Notes under the pieces: model-generated
What the model saw: only the letters and a program-made list of their open reading frames with translations
What the model was told of the DNA's origin: nothing
Database searches by the model: none
Shown: positions 17,588 through 25,181 of the stretch, in pieces
Layout: every line of letters begins with the position of its first letter
Position numbering within the stretch: the stretch's first letter is position 1
Assembly: GCF_012641275.1 (NCBI RefSeq)
Contig: NZ_JABAIA010000002.1
Location: forward strand, 1,364,001 to 1,428,000
Direction: 5' to 3'
From: Chitinophaga varians
GTDB lineage: Bacteria > Bacteroidota > Bacteroidia > Chitinophagales > Chitinophagaceae
Length of the DNA stretch: 64,000 bases
Position numbers and translations under genes: made by a program

Positions 17588-17690
17588 ATTTGTAAAACCA
17601 GCTTAAACCTTGCGCCATGTAATTTCACAGGCATATTAAACCTTCTGTCTTCGCCGTCCCGCTCCGGGACCGGCCTGTGAATTTTTTTGT
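17588..17690 (+). ncRNA. Candidate small RNA or attenuator leader of the RNA-repair operon
   Basis: Transcription from the box at 17574 would start near 17588. The 3' half folds into an outer stem AATTTCACAGGC (17621-17632) with GCCTGTGAATTT (17673-17684) and an inner stem GTCCC/GGGAC (17656-17670), then seven T residues. This gives either a free RNA of about 100 nt or a terminated leader controlling the ligase. It resembles no riboswitch, SRP RNA or 6S RNA that I recognise. Boundaries are inferred. Confidence 0.4.
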
Positions 17691-17695
17691 CTAAC

Positions 17696-17803
17696 CTGAT
17701 TACATTACTCATTACAATGCACCCCTGTTTTACAGGTTCACATGCACCCGCTGCTAAACAGCCCCCATTTGTAATTCGTAATTCGTAATTCGTAATTTCA
17801 TTT
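17696..17803. repeat. Periodic-arm long inverted repeat, copy 3 (ATTACGA type)
   Basis: The right arm (17768-17799) is four regular 7-bp units of AATTCGT. The left arm (17698-17719) is a degenerate inverted copy (ATTACATTACTCATTACAAT). This copy lies 5' of a gene, ending 2 bp before the RNA ligase start codon. Confidence 0.5.
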
Positions 17804-17805
17804 AT

Positions 17806-18519
17806 ATGGCGATTTCCCAAAAATATGGCCGTACTTATCATTATCCGTTCTCACCGGGAACTACCAGCGATGACCGTATCCAGCATGACTACTGGGACTG
17901 GCTGGTAAACATACCGCAGCTGATACACACGGAGAAACTGGACGGGGAGAACAACTGCCTTTCCCGTCACGGCGTGTTTGCGCGCTCACATGTGGCGCCT
18001 ACTACGTCCCCGTGGACCGAAAGCATCCGCCGCTACTGGCAAAGCATTAAAAATGACCTGGGCGACCTGGAAATTTTTCTGGAGAACCTGTACGCTGTAC
18101 ATTCTATTGAATATAAAAACCTCGACCATCACTTCTATGTGTTTGGTGTCCGGGAACATGACCGCTGGCTGAGCTGGGAGGAGACCTGTTTTTATGCCGC
18201 CATGCTGGATTTACCGGTGGTGCCGGTGGCAGGCGTTATAACGCCGCCGGCTGTACGGCAGGATTTCGAGCGCGATACGCTGGCACTGACTGGCGGCCGT
18301 GGCGCCTTTGACCCGCATGATGCCTTTACCGGAGAACCTACCGTGATGGAAGGTATCGTGTCCCGTAATGCTGCCGGTTATCCGGTCAGCGAATTTTCAC
18401 ATAACGTGTTTAAGTATGTCCGTAAAGGGCATGTGAAAACCGATCAGCACTGGACCCGACATTGGCGCCGGGCCAGGCTTAACTATGAAGGAGGTAACCA
18501 TGTGGCAGATTACAGATAA
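17806..18519 (+). CDS. RNA ligase family protein (nucleotidyltransferase, strand sealing)
   Basis: A 237-aa ATP-dependent RNA ligase-type nucleotidyltransferase. Motif I TEKLDGEN contains the Lys44 that would be adenylylated. FYVFGVRE (110-117) fits motif III, MEGIVSRN (181-188) motif IV and VFKYVRKGHVKT (201-212) motif V. It lacks the accessory C-terminal domain of larger ligases. The next gene, an HD-Pnk, overlaps it by 20 bp, which supports a sealing role after end-healing. The substrate (tRNA, rRNA or other nicked RNA) is not shown. Preceded by a structured leader. Confidence 0.88.
   Translation: MAISQKYGRTYHYPFSPGTTSDDRIQHDYWDWLVNIPQLIHTEKLDGENNCLSRHGVFARSHVAPTTSPWTESIRRYWQSIKNDLGDLEIFLENLYAVHSIEYKNLDHHFYVFGVREHDRWLSWEETCFYAAMLDLPVVPVAGVITPPAVRQDFERDTLALTGGRGAFDPHDAFTGEPTVMEGIVSRNAAGYPVSEFSHNVFKYVRKGHVKTDQHWTRHWRRARLNYEGGNHVADYR
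18488..18495 (+). promoter_or_regulatory. Perfect Shine-Dalgarno site deciding the HD-Pnk start
   Basis: AAGGAGGT lies 4 nt before the ATG at 18500, inside the end of the ligase gene. Such full complementarity to 16S rRNA is unusual in Bacteroidota. It favours 18500 over the in-frame ATG at 18485, which would lie before the site. Confidence 0.7.
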
Positions 18520-19606
18520 TAAACAATGGCCCGCACTGGAACAGCAGTTTGAATGGGTGCGGGTGATGGCTTCCGTACCGCAGGATGCCCGTCACCATGC
18601 GGAAGGTAACGTGGCCGTACACACGCAAATGGTACTGGAACAATTACAGCAGCTGCCTGCTTACGGGGAACTATCGCCCCAGGAACAGGAGATCATGTGG
18701 GCTGCGGCACTGCTGCATGACGTGGAGAAATATTCCACCACTGTGCATGAGCCGGACGGACGGATCACTTCCGCCGGTCATGCCCGCAAAGGGGAGATGC
18801 GTGCCCGGCAGATATTGTACCGTGACATACCTGCGCCCTTCCACATCCGGGAGGAGATAGCCAAACTGGTACGGTATCATGGCCTGCCGCTGTGGGCATT
18901 TGATAAAAAAGATCCGCAGAAAGCGGTGATCATGGCGAGTTTGGAAGTGAATACCCGCCTGCTGGCCATGCTGGCCCGCGCCGATGCGCTGGGCCGCATT
19001 TGTGATGACCAGGCTGACCTGTTGTACCGGCTGGACTGCTTCGAGGAATTATGCCGTGACAATCAATGCTGGGGCGTGCCCCGGGCTTTTGCCAACGCAG
19101 CGGCGAAGATGAACTACCTGTTGAAAGAAGGCGTGTCTCCGGACTATGTGCCTTATGAACAGCCGCTAACTCAGGTTATCATGATGAGCGGTCTGCCCGG
19201 CGCAGGTAAAGACACCTATGTGCAACAGCATTATAAAGAATGGCCGGTCATCTCCCTGGATGATATCAGAAGGGCCCTGAAAATAGCGCCCACCGATAAA
19301 AGCGGCAATGGCACCGTGATACAGGCCGCCAAGGAACAGGCGCGGGAATACCTGCGTAAAGGACGTTCCTTTGTTTGGAATGCTACCAACATCACCCGCC
19401 AGATGCGGGAACAGCTCACTGGTCTGTTCTTTACTTATCATGCGGCTGTGACCATTGTATATGTGGAGGTGCCGGCATCCCGGCTGCTGCAACAAAACAG
19501 CAGGCGCGAACATGTGGTGCCGGCAGCCGCGATGGAGCGGCTGATCAGCAAACTGGAAGTCCCCTCGCTCACAGAAGCGCATGAAGTGATCTGGGAGGTC
19601 CGCTAA
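18500..19606 (+). CDS. HD-Pnk: HD-domain phosphoesterase fused to a 5'-OH polynucleotide kinase
   Basis: A 368-aa two-domain protein. Residues 25-190 are an HD domain (His32/His33, His41, LLHDVEKYS with His73-Asp74, RYHG). Residues 225-368 are a P-loop kinase (GLPGAGKDTYV at 231-241, SLDDIR, VWNATN, QQNSRR). This matches the HD-Pnk family described from Runella slithyformis, in which the HD part removes 2',3'-phosphate ends and the kinase phosphorylates 5'-OH ends. With the ligase it forms a complete heal-and-seal RNA repair pair. The 20-bp overlap implies translational coupling. Regulation is unknown. Confidence 0.88.
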   Translation: MWQITDNKQWPALEQQFEWVRVMASVPQDARHHAEGNVAVHTQMVLEQLQQLPAYGELSPQEQEIMWAAALLHDVEKYSTTVHEPDGRITSAGHARKGEMRARQILYRDIPAPFHIREEIAKLVRYHGLPLWAFDKKDPQKAVIMASLEVNTRLLAMLARADALGRICDDQADLLYRLDCFEELCRDNQCWGVPRAFANAAAKMNYLLKEGVSPDYVPYEQPLTQVIMMSGLPGAGKDTYVQQHYKEWPVISLDDIRRALKIAPTDKSGNGTVIQAAKEQAREYLRKGRSFVWNATNITRQMREQLTGLFFTYHAAVTIVYVEVPASRLLQQNSRREHVVPAAAMERLISKLEVPSLTEAHEVIWEVR

Positions 19607-19612
19607 AAATAG

Positions 19613-19683
19613 TATGGGTAAAAAATTATGGAATGATTATCTTGGCCCGCGCTTGTGAGATATATCCATGTTTTTTACCCATA
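19613..19683. repeat. 71-nt inverted repeat between HD-Pnk and the ECF sigma gene
   Basis: Perfect 13-bp ends (TATGGGTAAAAAA with TTTTTTACCCATA) are followed inwards by ATGGA/TCCAT and a further imperfect pairing (GATTATCT with AGATATAT). It starts 7 bp past the HD-Pnk stop. It could terminate transcription, but it also has the form of a miniature mobile element. Confidence 0.55.
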
Positions 19684-19723
19684 TTGTTTAATAAGAATTG
19701 TTGGGCCAACCATTTAACAACGT

Positions 19724-20272
19724 ATGCAGGAGACTCCTTTTTCGTTGGAGCAATTTGAATTGTTGTTTAAGGAACATTTCAAACCATTAGCCCTGCTGGC
19801 ATATAGTGTGGTAAAAGATAAAGATGTTGCCAGGGACATAGTGCAGGAATTCTTTGTGCAGTTTTGGGAAACGCAACATACCATACCGTTAAGGGGACCT
19901 TTTGAAATCTATGCCGCCCGCACGGTAAAGAACAGAAGCCTTAATCATATTGCCCGGCAGGAAGTACAGGACAAACACCAGCCGCTTTTTGCCACCATGC
20001 CGCCGGAAGATCAGGATGCCGGCGATGGGGAAAGGGAGCAGTTTTTCCAGCGGCTATCGCAGGCGATCGACTGTATGCCGGAGCAGCGCCGTCGTGTTTT
20101 CCTCATGAGCGCCGCAGATAATAAAAAATATGCGGAGATAGCCCGTGAACTGAATATCTCCATTAACACGGTCAAATTTCATATTAAGGCAGCTTATGTT
20201 TTTTTGCGGAATGAAGCTTTCTTTCCGTTATGGATCAGTGTTTTCATTTTTTTGAAAAAAATCTTCCTGTAG
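19724..20272 (+). CDS. ECF RNA polymerase sigma factor (FecI-like, sigma-70 family)
   Basis: A 182-aa ECF sigma factor with region 2 (FKEHFKPLALLAYSVVKDKDVARDIVQEFFVQFW as the core) and region 4 (MPEQRRRVFLMSAADNKKYAEIARELNISINTVKFH helix-turn-helix). An extra hydrophobic C-terminal tail (WISVFIFLKKIFL) is typical of Bacteroidota FecI-type factors. It lies 9 bp before a FecR-type anti-sigma gene and should be held inactive by it until an outer-membrane signal arrives. Unusually, no SusC/TonB receptor gene follows the pair. Confidence 0.92.
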   Translation: MQETPFSLEQFELLFKEHFKPLALLAYSVVKDKDVARDIVQEFFVQFWETQHTIPLRGPFEIYAARTVKNRSLNHIARQEVQDKHQPLFATMPPEDQDAGDGEREQFFQRLSQAIDCMPEQRRRVFLMSAADNKKYAEIARELNISINTVKFHIKAAYVFLRNEAFFPLWISVFIFLKKIFL

Positions 20273-20281
20273 TACCTGCTT

Positions 20282-21400
20282 ATGACAGAAAATCAACCAT
20301 CCCCTGAGTGGGAGAAGCTTGCAGCCAAACTGGAAGCATCCCGGCAGGAAGGACCACTTTCACCGGAAGAAGAAGCCTATTTCGACATCCGGGATACGGC
20401 AGAAGGCTGGCAGGAAATAGCCTCACTGGACACCGCTGCAGCATGGCAGGAAGTGGCTGCGAAGATAGAACATACACACAGAAAAAGATGTGCCGTTAAT
20501 TGGTTCCGGGTGGCCGCCGCCGCGGTAGTCACCGGCCTGATTGCAGGAGGTGCGGTATTCCTGTTGAAACCACCGCGTCACCAACCCTCCACCCGCACGG
20601 TGGCCCAGGCTGCGGGGAGTCATCAGGTGCAACTGATCACCGGCAGCGGCGCCACTGTCGTGCTGGACACGGCCACACAATTCAGGGAAGCTGACGGTAC
20701 CCGCGTTGCCGCCGGTAAAAACAGCGTATCCTATCAGGCTGCTCAAACTACTGATGCGCCTGTGTTTCACACGCTGGTGGTGCCCCGGGGGCATACCTAT
20801 AAAGCGGTGCTCGCCGACGGCACACGGGTATGGCTCAACGCCGGTTCACGGCTGCGTTTTCCGGTGGCTTTCTCCGGCAATGCCCGCGAAGTGGAACTGC
20901 AGGGAGAAGCCTGCTTTGAAACAACGCCCCTGGCCTCGAAACCTTTCCTCGTAAAAGTCGGCGATGTGAAGGTGACGGTACTGGGCACTGAATTTAACAT
21001 TAACGCCTATACGAATAATACTTTTATCACCCTGGTGTCCGGTAAGGTAAAGGTAGACGCAGGCGCACTCGCTAAAGAGCTGTCTCCCGGCCAGCAGGCG
21101 GTTTATGGACAGGGAAACATGACCGTCGCCCATGTGAACGCAGAGCAGTTCACCGCCTGGAAAGAAGGCCTCCTCATATTTGACAACGAAAGCCTGGGAA
21201 ATATCATGACAAGACTGGGCCGCGAATATGACTATACCATCCGCTTCGACAATGCGGCGATGCAACAACAACGGCTTGGCGCCAACCTGGAAAAATCGCC
21301 CTCCGTGATGGAAGTGCTGATTTTGCTGGAACAAAGGGCGAACGTTCATTTTATGATAGATCAACCCAAACGTACCATCACCGTAAAACAGCACAAATAA
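20282..21400 (+). CDS. FecR-family anti-sigma factor
   Basis: A 372-aa single-pass inner-membrane anti-sigma factor. Residues 1-75 are cytoplasmic. One membrane segment follows (VAAAAVVTGLIAGGAVFLL, about 78-96). Then comes the periplasmic FecR domain (VVPRGHTYKAVLADGTRVWLNAGSRLRFP, with GEACFE and VLGTEFNIN) and a C-terminal DUF4974-like domain (YDYTIRFDNAAM, then KRTITVKQ). It regulates the adjacent ECF sigma factor. The usual partner receptor must be encoded elsewhere. Confidence 0.92.
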   Translation: MTENQPSPEWEKLAAKLEASRQEGPLSPEEEAYFDIRDTAEGWQEIASLDTAAAWQEVAAKIEHTHRKRCAVNWFRVAAAAVVTGLIAGGAVFLLKPPRHQPSTRTVAQAAGSHQVQLITGSGATVVLDTATQFREADGTRVAAGKNSVSYQAAQTTDAPVFHTLVVPRGHTYKAVLADGTRVWLNAGSRLRFPVAFSGNAREVELQGEACFETTPLASKPFLVKVGDVKVTVLGTEFNINAYTNNTFITLVSGKVKVDAGALAKELSPGQQAVYGQGNMTVAHVNAEQFTAWKEGLLIFDNESLGNIMTRLGREYDYTIRFDNAAMQQQRLGANLEKSPSVMEVLILLEQRANVHFMIDQPKRTITVKQHK

Positions 21401-21466
21401 AAGACGAACACGTTGTAGCAGGATGTGTTGCTGAAAAACAACCCAACTGACGACGGTAATGCAGAA

Positions 21467-21512
21467 AACAAAGGAGCGAAGATCATACGGTCTTCGCTCC
21501 TTTGTTTTTTAT
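21467..21512. terminator. Bidirectional terminator between the anti-sigma gene and dcd
   Basis: A perfect 16-bp stem, AACAAAGGAGCGAAGA with its complement around an 8-nt loop. A T-run follows on the plus strand, with A-rich sequence before it. Confidence 0.88.
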
Positions 21513-21536
21513 GTAGCTTGATGAATATGTGGTCGA

Positions 21537-22073
21537 CTAGAAGTCATTCCGCCACATCATGCTTTCCACCGGCCTGATGGTGCGGCCGTTGTATTTGGCG
21601 TTGCCTTTTTTGTTGTACATGGTTTCCACTTCTCCTTCCACCACAAAGTAGATCAGCTGGCCGATCGGCATGCCGGCATAAACCCTTACCGGCTGCGCGC
21701 AGGATATTTCCAGTGTCCAGGTATTGCAGAAGCCTACGTCGCCTTTGCCGGCGGTAGCATGGATATCTATACCCAGGCGGCCGGTGCTGGATTTCCCTTC
21801 CAGGAAAGGCACATGGGCGTGGGTTTCGGTGTACTCCAGTGTTACGCCGAGATAGAGGGTGCCGGGCTGCAGCACATAGCCTTCCTCAGGAATTTCGAAA
21901 TGTTCTATTTCATTGTGTTTGCGGGCATCGAGGATACGGTCTTTGTACGTAGCCAGGTATTTGCCCAAATGTACATCATAGGAATTGGTACCCAGATATT
22001 TCCGGTCATAAGGCGAAATAACGATGGTGCCTTTTTCAATTTCTTCCAATATCCGTTTGTCTGACAGGATCAT
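21537..22073 (-). CDS. dcd: dCTP deaminase
   Basis: A 178-aa trimeric deaminase that converts dCTP to dUTP for thymidylate synthesis. Family motifs seen are DRKYLGTNSYDVHLG, PGTLYLGVTLEYTE, GKSSTGRLGIDIHATAG (Arg99), WTLEISC (Glu122 in the catalytic position) and VYAGMPIGQLIYF. The length is normal. The sequence does not tell whether it also hydrolyses dUTP. It stands alone, divergent from the PPTase gene. Confidence 0.95.
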   Translation of the reverse strand: MILSDKRILEEIEKGTIVISPYDRKYLGTNSYDVHLGKYLATYKDRILDARKHNEIEHFEIPEEGYVLQPGTLYLGVTLEYTETHAHVPFLEGKSSTGRLGIDIHATAGKGDVGFCNTWTLEISCAQPVRVYAGMPIGQLIYFVVEGEVETMYNKKGNAKYNGRTIRPVESMMWRNDF

Positions 22074-22181
22074 GTTAGGTGTTTTAGTAGTAGCAAGAAA
22101 GGTTACGGCATTTTAAGGGAAGCGTTAAAAAGCTTTAACCTTTGCTGTTATTTCTGCTTTTTTGCTTTAATTTGGCAAGAT

Positions 22182-22802
22182 ATGCCATTAATACGTACCA
22201 TACAAATTGATCCGGAAACCAGGTTGGGCGTGTGGAGCATAGAAGAGCCGGAAAATTTCTTCCGGGAACGGGTAAATATCAGTCCCGGCATCCATCATCC
22301 ACACAAGCGGTTGCAGCATTTGGCCGGGAGATACCTGCTGGTGACCCTCTTCCCGGAATTTCCGCTGGAGAAGATAACCGTCAGCGATTCCCGTAAACCC
22401 CTGTTACTGTGCGACAGCTTCCATTTTTCCATTTCCCACTGTGGTGACCATGTGGCCGCCATCGTGAGCGCCAAAAGCGCCGTAGGAATAGATATCGAAG
22501 AGGTAAAAGACAAAATAGAAAGGGTGTCCCATAAATTCCTCTCACCCGGTGAGCGGGACTTTATCGATCCCCGGCACTCCCTGCCGCATAAGACGATCTG
22601 CTGGAGCGCCAAAGAGGCCATGTTTAAATGGTATGGACTGGGCAGCGTTGATTTTAAGGAAAATCTCGTGTTACAACCCTTTGTATATCAGTCAACGGGT
22701 TTTATCACCGCTAATTTTGTGAAGCCGGATTCAAATACCCGGTTATATTTGCAATATATAATGGAAAACGGTTTGTGCCTGGCATGGACCCATCCGGTGT
22801 GA
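22182..22802 (+). CDS. 4'-phosphopantetheinyl transferase superfamily protein
   Basis: A 206-aa Sfp/AcpT-type transferase that moves the phosphopantetheine arm from CoA to carrier proteins. The two metal/CoA motifs are present: AVGIDIEEV (Asp and Glu ligands) and ICWSAKEAMFKWYG, plus the N-terminal SISHCGDHVAAI. The carrier-protein target is unknown; no polyketide or NRPS genes lie in the window. It is the first gene of a rightward run towards ftsK, with 38 bp before aroK. Confidence 0.9.
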   Translation: MPLIRTIQIDPETRLGVWSIEEPENFFRERVNISPGIHHPHKRLQHLAGRYLLVTLFPEFPLEKITVSDSRKPLLLCDSFHFSISHCGDHVAAIVSAKSAVGIDIEEVKDKIERVSHKFLSPGERDFIDPRHSLPHKTICWSAKEAMFKWYGLGSVDFKENLVLQPFVYQSTGFITANFVKPDSNTRLYLQYIMENGLCLAWTHPV

Positions 22803-22840
22803 GGAAAGGCATTTTACTAACTGTTGCGTTATTTTGACTT

Positions 22841-23344
22841 ATGAAAATATTCTTGCTCGGCTTCATGGGAGCCGGAAAATCCTATTGGGGAAAGCAGCTC
22901 GCAGATCACTGGGCGGTGCCTTACTACGATCTGGACGAGGTGATTGTGGAAGCGGAAGAAATGGCCATCAGCGACATCTTCGCAACGAAAGGAGAGGATT
23001 ATTTCCGGGAAAGGGAAAGTATGCTGCTCCGGGAGCTCTCACGCCAGGAAAATTTCCTGATCTCCTGCGGCGGCGGCACGCCCTGCTTTCAGGATAATAT
23101 GGATTTTATGAACGAAAAGGGTACCACCGTCTGGATCAATCCTCCACTGGAGACCATGGTGGAAAGACTGACCCGCAAAAAACATAAACGGCCCCTGATA
23201 CAGGACCTCGACGATCAGGACCTGGCCGACTTCGTGGAGAAAAAACTGGCCGAACGCAGGCCTTTCTACGAACAATCCAGGCACATCATTTCATCCGATA
23301 ACATTACATTGGATACCTTTACGAAAAATATCGAACATGCATAA
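22841..23344 (+). CDS. aroK: Shikimate kinase
   Basis: A 167-aa enzyme that phosphorylates shikimate with ATP in aromatic amino-acid synthesis. Walker A is GFMGAGKS (7-14), the shikimate-binding residues are Asp32 (DLDE), Arg58 (YFRERES) and the GGG at 77-79, and the lid has KHKRPLI. Normal length. Its 3' end overlaps the DUF423 gene by 8 bp, suggesting translational coupling. Confidence 0.94.
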   Translation: MKIFLLGFMGAGKSYWGKQLADHWAVPYYDLDEVIVEAEEMAISDIFATKGEDYFRERESMLLRELSRQENFLISCGGGTPCFQDNMDFMNEKGTTVWINPPLETMVERLTRKKHKRPLIQDLDDQDLADFVEKKLAERRPFYEQSRHIISSDNITLDTFTKNIEHA

Positions 23345-23729
23345 AGGCTTTTTAGTTTGGGCAGCTGCTTTCGGCGCGCTTGCAGTGATTTTAGGCGCTT
23401 TCGGCGCACATAAACTGAAAGAACTGGTGCCCCCGGAAACAGTATCTACATTTCAGACAGGCGTTACTTACCAGTTCTATCATGTGTTTGCACTGCTGGC
23501 AACCGGCATCCTCTTTGCTCATGCTCCGGGCAGCCAGCTGGAATGGGCCGGCAGATGTTTCATCATCGGCATCTTCCTGTTCTCCGGCTCCCTCTATGCG
23601 TTGACCATGCTCAAAGCCACCGGTAACGTAGGCCTGAGAGGAATCGGCATTATCACCCCCATCGGAGGCCTGGTGTTCATCGCCGGATGGATATCACTGC
23701 TGCTGGGACTACTGAAAATTAAAGCGTAA
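23337..23729 (+). CDS. DUF423 family small membrane protein
   Basis: A 130-aa integral membrane protein with four hydrophobic segments (about 5-25, 43-62, 70-90, 98-125). The conserved FGAHKLKELVPPETVSTFQTGVTYQ block after the first is diagnostic of DUF423 (YgdD-like). Function unknown. It overlaps aroK by 8 bp and is followed after 13 bp by the alpha/beta hydrolase gene. Confidence 0.9.
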   Translation: MHKGFLVWAAAFGALAVILGAFGAHKLKELVPPETVSTFQTGVTYQFYHVFALLATGILFAHAPGSQLEWAGRCFIIGIFLFSGSLYALTMLKATGNVGLRGIGIITPIGGLVFIAGWISLLLGLLKIKA

Positions 23730-23742
23730 AAGCAAAACGTAT

Positions 23743-25161
23743 ATGCATAAAGGATATTGGTTGCTGTGGATGTGTATGACATGGTGCGTTGTTGCCACGG
23801 CGCAACAAACAAAAGATATCAGTGGTAAATGGTACGGTATAACCAAATCCTACTACGGCGATAAACAACGCCTCACCGTGGTGCTCAAAAAAGAGGGGGA
23901 AGGCTACAACGGGGAACTGCAAAATCCCGATCATGACGATGAAGCCATCACCCTCGATCATATTATCTACCGCGGAGACACGCTGCTGCTCCGCATAGAT
24001 ACTATCCAGTTCGCCTATACAGGCGTATGGAACGCTGCGGAGAAACAGTTTGAAGGCATCTTCTCCTGGGGCAGCATCAAAGGCACCTTTAATATCTCCC
24101 GGAAAGAGATCAAAAGAAGCGATGTCTACAAACGGCCACAGGAGCCTCAAAAGCCGTATCCCTATTTTACGGACGAGGTGAAGTTCGACAATACCCACGA
24201 CCACGTGTCTCTGGCGGGCACATTCACCCGGCCGGCAGCATGGGGACGTTATCCGGTGGTAGTCCTGCTGAACGGCTCCGGCCCGCAGGACCGCAACGAT
24301 GAAAACGCCGGCCATAAAACCTTCCTGGTGCTGGCCGATTTCCTCGCCCGCAACGGTATTGCCAGCCTCCGCTTTGATGACCGCGGCGTAGGCGGGTCCG
24401 GCGGCGTATATGCCAACGCCAATATATACGACTTCGCCAACGATGCCAAAGCAGCGCTCGAATACCTGAAAACAAGAAAAGACGTAGATCCGTACACGAT
24501 AGGCCTGCTCGGCCACAGCGAGGGCGCGATTGTTGCACAAATCGCTGCGGCAAACAATAAGTCGGTGGCTTTTGTAGTTTCTTTGGCAGGACTGGGCGTT
24601 ACCGGCCGCGAAATGGTGGACCAGAAAGTGGTCCTCGACGGACGGATGTCCGGCGCTTCCGACGAGGAAATAAAAGACCGCCTGCAACGGCTCAAGCCCT
24701 ACTGGGACGCGCTGGCCAGCGATACCAACTATACGGTGGCCGCCACCAGGGCTAAAACCGTGCTGCACGATATCTACCGTAACTCACCGGACGAAATCAA
24801 AAAACAAATGTCCGAAGAAGAGTTTACCAGCGATATGCACTTCGACCGGGAACTGTCATCAATTTTGTTATATAAACCGCTCGATTACCTGAAACAGATC
24901 AAGTGCCCGTTCATGGCTGTCAACGGCACCCGCGACCTGCAGGTAGAGGCGACCACGAACCTGAACGCCATAGAACGCGCCCTGCGCGAGAATGGGAATA
25001 TGCTTGTCACCATACGGAAGTTCGACGGATTAAACCACCTGTTCCAACGTTGTAAAACCTGCACTGTAGCGGAATACGGCGATCTGGAGCAGACCATTGA
25101 TCCACTGGTGCCGGAATTCATTGCACACTGGATACTCCAGTTGCCGCCAAGGCCCAGGTAA
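23743..25161 (+). CDS. Secreted alpha/beta hydrolase
   Basis: A 472-aa exported hydrolase. It has a signal peptide (residues 1-20, ending ATA-QQ), then a small beta-rich domain (24-125, ISGKWYGITKSYYGDKQRLT), then an alpha/beta hydrolase fold with the oxyanion region LNGSGPQDRND, the nucleophile elbow GHSEGAIV (Ser259) and a C-terminal FDGLNHLFQ supplying the catalytic His. Esterase or acyl-peptidase-like activity is likely, with unknown substrate. Cotranscription with the upstream genes is likely; 20 bp separate it from ftsK. Confidence 0.88.
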   Translation: MHKGYWLLWMCMTWCVVATAQQTKDISGKWYGITKSYYGDKQRLTVVLKKEGEGYNGELQNPDHDDEAITLDHIIYRGDTLLLRIDTIQFAYTGVWNAAEKQFEGIFSWGSIKGTFNISRKEIKRSDVYKRPQEPQKPYPYFTDEVKFDNTHDHVSLAGTFTRPAAWGRYPVVVLLNGSGPQDRNDENAGHKTFLVLADFLARNGIASLRFDDRGVGGSGGVYANANIYDFANDAKAALEYLKTRKDVDPYTIGLLGHSEGAIVAQIAAANNKSVAFVVSLAGLGVTGREMVDQKVVLDGRMSGASDEEIKDRLQRLKPYWDALASDTNYTVAATRAKTVLHDIYRNSPDEIKKQMSEEEFTSDMHFDRELSSILLYKPLDYLKQIKCPFMAVNGTRDLQVEATTNLNAIERALRENGNMLVTIRKFDGLNHLFQRCKTCTVAEYGDLEQTIDPLVPEFIAHWILQLPPRPR

Positions 25162-25181
25162 TCCCAACTTGAAGTTAAATT

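Larger units (their letters stand above)
17473..17805 (+). other. Leader region of the RNA-repair operon
   Basis: 333 bp without a supported protein gene between DUF885 and the RNA ligase. In order it holds a -7 type box (17574-17581), about 100 nt of transcribable sequence ending in a nested hairpin plus T-run (17621-17688), and a periodic-arm inverted repeat (17696-17803) that ends 2 bp before the ligase ATG. An overlapping 101-aa minus-strand frame here lacks family features and is not accepted. Confidence 0.6.

Noticed and set aside
17536..17841. 101-codon minus-strand frame in the leader of the RNA ligase
   Set aside because: It contains the translated ATTACGA repeat (NYELRITN) and overlaps a structured leader; no protein features.
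17806..19606. The ligase/HD-Pnk pair as part of a phage-defence island
   Set aside because: No nuclease, toxin, integrase or other defence gene is adjacent; the neighbours are ordinary genes, so only RNA repair is claimed.
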